A DNA stretch of 19,382 nucleotides from Pseudomonadota bacterium. Lineage in GTDB: Bacteria > Pseudomonadota > Alphaproteobacteria > Rhizobiales > Beijerinckiaceae. Below, piece after piece: positions 15,298 to 19,382 of the stretch (its first letter is position 1; each line of letters opens with the position of its first letter). The DNA lies in assembly GCA_023423995.1 (NCBI GenBank), contig JAFAEL010000050.1, forward strand, positions 1-19,382, written 5' to 3'. The notes under the pieces are model-generated. The model worked only from the letters and a program-made list of their open reading frames with translations. It did no database searches and was not told where the DNA came from. The position numbers and the translations under genes were made by a program.

Positions 15298-16358
15298 TGC
15301 ACGACTCCTCTCGTCGCGACCGGCTCGGGCACGACAGGGCCGCGGGGGGCCAGATCGGTTAGCTTGAGGACGCCCGCGACGAGCACCACCATCACCAGCG
15401 ACAGCGGAAGAAAGACCTTCCAGCCGAGCCGCATGAGCTGGTCATAGCGGTAGCGCGGCACGAAGGCCTTAACCATCGCGATCATGAAGAACAGGAAGCT
15501 CGCCTTCAGCACGAACCAGATCACGCCCGGGATCCACGTGAAGGGCGCGAACGGGATCGGCGACAGCCAGCCGCCCAGGAACAGGATCGTCCCCAGAGCG
15601 CACATCGTCATGATGGCGACGTACTCGCCCAGCATGAACATGAGGAACGGCGTCGACGAGTACTCGACCATGTAGCCGGCGACGAGCTCGGATTCGGCTT
15701 CGGGCAGGTCGAAGGGCGGCCGGTTCGTCTCGGCCATCGCCGAGATGAAGAAGACCACGAACATCGGGAAGAGCCACAGCCAGTACCAGCCGAGGATACC
15801 GAAGGCGCTGTCCTGCGCCTCGACGATCTTTGTGAGGTTCAACGAGCCGGCGCACATCAGCACGGTGATGATCACGAAGCCGATGGAGACCTCGTAGGAC
15901 ACCATCTGCGCCGTGGAACGGAGCGCGCCGAGGAACGGGTATTTCGAGTTCGAGGCCCAGCCGCCCATGATGACGCCGTAGACGCCGAGGGAGGACACCG
16001 CGAACAGGTAGAGGATGCCGACATTGATGTCCGCGATCGCCCAGCCGGCGTTCAGCGGGATCACCGCCCAGGCCGCGAGCGAGATCGTCGCGAACACGAA
16101 GGGCGCGAGCAGGAAGATGCCCTTGTTCGCGGAGGCCGGAATCACCGGCTCCTTGAAGAAGAACTTGGTCAGGTCCGCAAAGCTCTGCAGGAGGCCCCAT
16201 GGGCCGACCACGTTCGGTCCGCGCCGAAGCTGGACCGCGGCCCAGACCTTGCGGTCCGCATAGAGCGCGAAGGCGATGAAGACGAGCAGCGCGACCAGGA
16301 GGACGACGCTCTTCAGCGCGATCAGCAGGACCGTCAGGATGATGTCGGTGGCGCTCAT
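15294..16358 (-). CDS. nuoH: NADH-quinone oxidoreductase subunit H
   Basis: Membrane subunit joining the two arms of complex I and forming much of the quinone chamber. It has 354 residues with about eight or nine helices. Diagnostic stretches are [21 protein letters not shown] (landmarks ADRK, RRGPN, from about 33), [43 protein letters not shown] and [14 protein letters not shown]. The acidic PEAESE loop and the arginine-rich first loop line the quinone path. Nine bases separate it from nuoG, and the nuoG stop TAG overlaps an AGGA ribosome site for this ATG. Its own stop overlaps nuoI. Confidence 0.97.
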   Translation of the reverse strand: MSATDIILTVLLIALKSVVLLVALLVFIAFALYADRKVWAAVQLRRGPNVVGPWGLLQSFADLTKFFFKEPVIPASANKGIFLLAPFVFATISLAAWAVIPLNAGWAIADINVGILYLFAVSSLGVYGVIMGGWASNSKYPFLGALRSTAQMVSYEVSIGFVIITVLMCAGSLNLTKIVEAQDSAFGILGWYWLWLFPMFVVFFISAMAETNRPPFDLPEAESELVAGYMVEYSSTPFLMFMLGEYVAIMTMCALGTILFLGGWLSPIPFAPFTWIPGVIWFVLKASFLFFMIAMVKAFVPRYRYDQLMRLGWKVFLPLSLVMVVLVAGVLKLTDLAPRGPVVPEPVATRGVVQ

Positions 16359-16367
16359 GGAACGATC

Positions 16368-18449
16368 CTACTCGGCCGCCTGGAGCGCCGACGGCGCACC
16401 CAGCAGAGCCGAGCACTCGGCCATGACCCGCGAGGCGCGGGCAATGGGATTGGTCAGGTAGAAGTCGCGGATCACGGGCGCGAACGGCTCGTGGCCCGGC
16501 CATCCGCCCAGCGCTGAGAGCGACGAGAGCACGTTCGCGTCCCCGGCCGGGGCGATCTCCTCGATCCGGCCGAGATGCGGATGGGCCGTGTACAGCGCGC
16601 GGCGGAGCGCCGCGAGGCTGTCGAAGGGCAGCCGCTTGCCGAGTACGTCCGAGAGCGCACGCAAGATCGCCCAGTCCTCGCGAGCGTCGCCCGGCGGGAA
16701 CACGGCCCTGTTCGTCATCTGGACCCGGCCTTCCAGGTTCACGAAGGTCGCGGATTTCTCGCTATAGGCAGCTCCGGGCAGGATCACGTCGGCGCGATGG
16801 GCGCCGCGGTCGCCATGCGTACCCTGGTAGACCACGAAGGCACCTGGCGCGACGTCGATTTCGTCCGCCCCGAGGTTGAAGAGCACGTCCACGCCGCCAC
16901 CGGCCATGGCCGGAGCCGTGAGACCGCCCTCCCCGGGCACGAAACCGATATCGAGCGCCCCGACGCGAGATGCGGCTGTGTGGAGGATCGCAAGACCGTT
17001 CCAGCCTGCCTTGACGGCGCCGAGCGCCGAAGCGAGCTGGGCCACAGCCGCGAGCACCGCCGCGCCGTCCTGGCGGGAAGTCGCGCCCGCGCCGACGATG
17101 ATCAGCGGCTTCTCAGCCTTGGACAGCGCGTCGTTGAAGCTGTGGCGTCCGCCGACGATCTCGACGAGCGTATCCGGCCCGGCGCCCAAATACTCGTACG
17201 GGTATGTCAGATCGACCTTCGGACCGATCAGGGCGATGGGGAGCCGCGAGGTCCGCCAGCGCTTGCGAATACGCTGGTTGATGATCGAAGCCTCGAGCCG
17301 CGGGTTCGACCCGACGATCAGGATCGCGTCGGCATCGTCGATGCCCGCGATGGCCGGGTTGAAGAGGTACGAAGCGCGGCCATGGGCCGTCGATAGAACG
17401 GACCCATCCTGCCGGCAGTCGATGTTCCGCGAGCCGAGGCTCTCCAGCAGGAGCTTCAGCGCGAACATCTCCTCGACGCCCGCGAGATCGCCCGCGATCG
17501 CACCGATACGGCTCGGGTCCGCGCTCTTCACCCTCGCCGCGATCGCACCGAATGCCTCGTTCCAAGAAGCAGGGCGAAGGCGCCCGTTCTCCCGCACAAA
17601 CGGGCGGTCGAGACGCTGCAGGCGCAAGCCGTCGACATGCTGCCGGGTCTTGTCGGAGATCCACTCCTCGTTGATGTCCTCATTCACCCGCGGAAGGACG
17701 CGCATGACCTCCTTGCCGCGCGCATCGACGCGGATGTTGGAGCCAACGGCATCCATCACGTCGACCGACGGGGTCTTGGTCAGCTCCCACGGCCGCACGT
17801 TGAAGGCCTGAGGCTTGTGCGTGAGGGCACCAACCGGGCAGAGATCCGCTACGTTCGCCTGAAGCTCCGAGCCCATCGCGTGCTCGAGGTAGGTGGTGAT
17901 CTCCATGTCCTCGCCACGGCCCGTCGCGCCGAGATCCGGCACGCCCGCGACCTCAGCCACGAAGCGGATGCACCGCGTGCAGTGGATGCAGCGGTTCATC
18001 GAGGTCTTGACCAGCGGGCCGATGTACTTGTCGTGCACGGCGCGCTTGTTCTCGTGGAAGCGCGAGGTGTCGACCCCGTAGGCCATGGCCTGGTCCTGCA
18101 GGTCGCATTCGCCGCCCTGGTCGCAGATGGGGCAATCGAGCGGGTGGTTGATGAGGAGGAACTCCATCACCCCCTCGCGCGCCTTCTTCACCATCGGCGA
18201 CTTTGTCAGGACAGTCGGCGGCTCGCCGTTCGGGCCAGGGCGGCAGTCGCGAACGCCCCAGGCACAGGACGCAACCGGCTTAGGGGCGCCTTTCAGCTCG
18301 ACAAGGCACATCCGGCAATTGCCGGCGATGGACAGCCGCTCGTGGAAGCAGAAGCGCGGGATCTCCGCGCCTGCCGCCTCGCAGGCCTGAAGCAGCGTGA
18401 ATTCCGCTGGAACCTCAACCTCGGTGCCGTCGACGACGATCTTGGCCAT
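16368..18449 (-). CDS. nuoG: NADH-quinone oxidoreductase subunit G
   Basis: Largest peripheral-arm subunit of complex I, carrying three iron-sulphur clusters. It has 693 residues. Cys34, Cys45, Cys48 and Cys62 bind 2Fe-2S cluster N1b; His102, Cys106, Cys109 and Cys115 bind N5 (HPLDCPICDQGGEC); Cys154, Cys157, Cys160 and Cys204 bind N4 (CIHCTRC...LCPVGAL). The remaining two thirds is a molybdopterin-oxidoreductase-like fold without cofactor residues. Beyond residue 225 the cysteines of the extra N7 cluster of E. coli NuoG are absent (TPSVDVMDAVGSNIRVDARG), as in the mitochondrial NDUFS1 type. The ATG is 12 bases after the nuoF stop with GGA about nine bases upstream. Nothing unusual seen in the C-terminal half. 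Confidence 0.97.
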   Translation of the reverse strand: MAKIVVDGTEVEVPAEFTLLQACEAAGAEIPRFCFHERLSIAGNCRMCLVELKGAPKPVASCAWGVRDCRPGPNGEPPTVLTKSPMVKKAREGVMEFLLINHPLDCPICDQGGECDLQDQAMAYGVDTSRFHENKRAVHDKYIGPLVKTSMNRCIHCTRCIRFVAEVAGVPDLGATGRGEDMEITTYLEHAMGSELQANVADLCPVGALTHKPQAFNVRPWELTKTPSVDVMDAVGSNIRVDARGKEVMRVLPRVNEDINEEWISDKTRQHVDGLRLQRLDRPFVRENGRLRPASWNEAFGAIAARVKSADPSRIGAIAGDLAGVEEMFALKLLLESLGSRNIDCRQDGSVLSTAHGRASYLFNPAIAGIDDADAILIVGSNPRLEASIINQRIRKRWRTSRLPIALIGPKVDLTYPYEYLGAGPDTLVEIVGGRHSFNDALSKAEKPLIIVGAGATSRQDGAAVLAAVAQLASALGAVKAGWNGLAILHTAASRVGALDIGFVPGEGGLTAPAMAGGGVDVLFNLGADEIDVAPGAFVVYQGTHGDRGAHRADVILPGAAYSEKSATFVNLEGRVQMTNRAVFPPGDAREDWAILRALSDVLGKRLPFDSLAALRRALYTAHPHLGRIEEIAPAGDANVLSSLSALGGWPGHEPFAPVIRDFYLTNPIARASRVMAECSALLGAPSALQAAE

Positions 18450-18461
18450 CTTATTCGTCCG

Positions 18462-19382
<921 letters not shown>

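Overview
The window is a compact, high-GC (about 60-65% by eye) bacterial chromosome segment in which every convincing protein gene lies on the minus strand. Read right to left, the order is nuoF (5' end missing), nuoG, nuoH, nuoI, nuoJ, nuoK, nuoL, nuoM, nuoN, birA, rnj, mce, a DUF1467 membrane protein gene, proS, lolC/E, lolD and dnaE (3' end missing). A complex I operon running into biotin ligase, RNase J, methylmalonyl-CoA epimerase, a short prolyl-tRNA synthetase, LolCD and DnaE is, as I recall, typical of Alphaproteobacteria, most likely Hyphomicrobiales (Rhizobiales). The protein sequences agree: a single-domain BirA, a 440-residue ProRS without a full editing insertion, and NuoG without N7-cluster cysteines. 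The genus cannot be settled from the sequence alone.

Region 18462-19382 to 8720 encodes the peripheral-arm subunits NuoF, NuoG and NuoI and the membrane-arm subunits NuoH, J, K, L, M and N of NADH:quinone oxidoreductase. Genes overlap (ATGA or TGATG junctions) or lie 5-12 bases apart. The one gap, 113 bases between nuoI and nuoJ, holds a plausible internal promoter and a small hairpin. NuoL carries a strongly histidine-rich loop.

Region 8714-5484 is a second tightly packed block: birA, rnj (GTG start overlapping the birA stop, with a clear Shine-Dalgarno), mce and the DUF1467 gene. BirA and MCE are linked through propionyl-CoA metabolism, because propionyl-CoA carboxylase is a biotin enzyme whose product is the MCE substrate.

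Region 5104-5483 is the only sizeable non-coding stretch. It holds a strong plus-strand intrinsic terminator with no plus-strand gene in front of it. A long imperfect inverted repeat (5305-5330 with 5454-5484) overlaps both that terminator and an upstream 8-bp hairpin. The pairings are mutually exclusive, as in an attenuator. This is the most interesting signal here and may mark an undescribed structured or small RNA next to proS.

Region 5103-1 encodes ProRS, the lipoprotein-release ABC transporter (one LolC/E-type permease plus LolD) and the first 559 residues of the replicative DNA polymerase III alpha subunit. The permease seems to lack about seven residues just before its first membrane helix. 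I saw no tRNA, rRNA, CRISPR array, insertion sequence, phage gene or other clear sign of horizontal transfer. The window is otherwise core genome.
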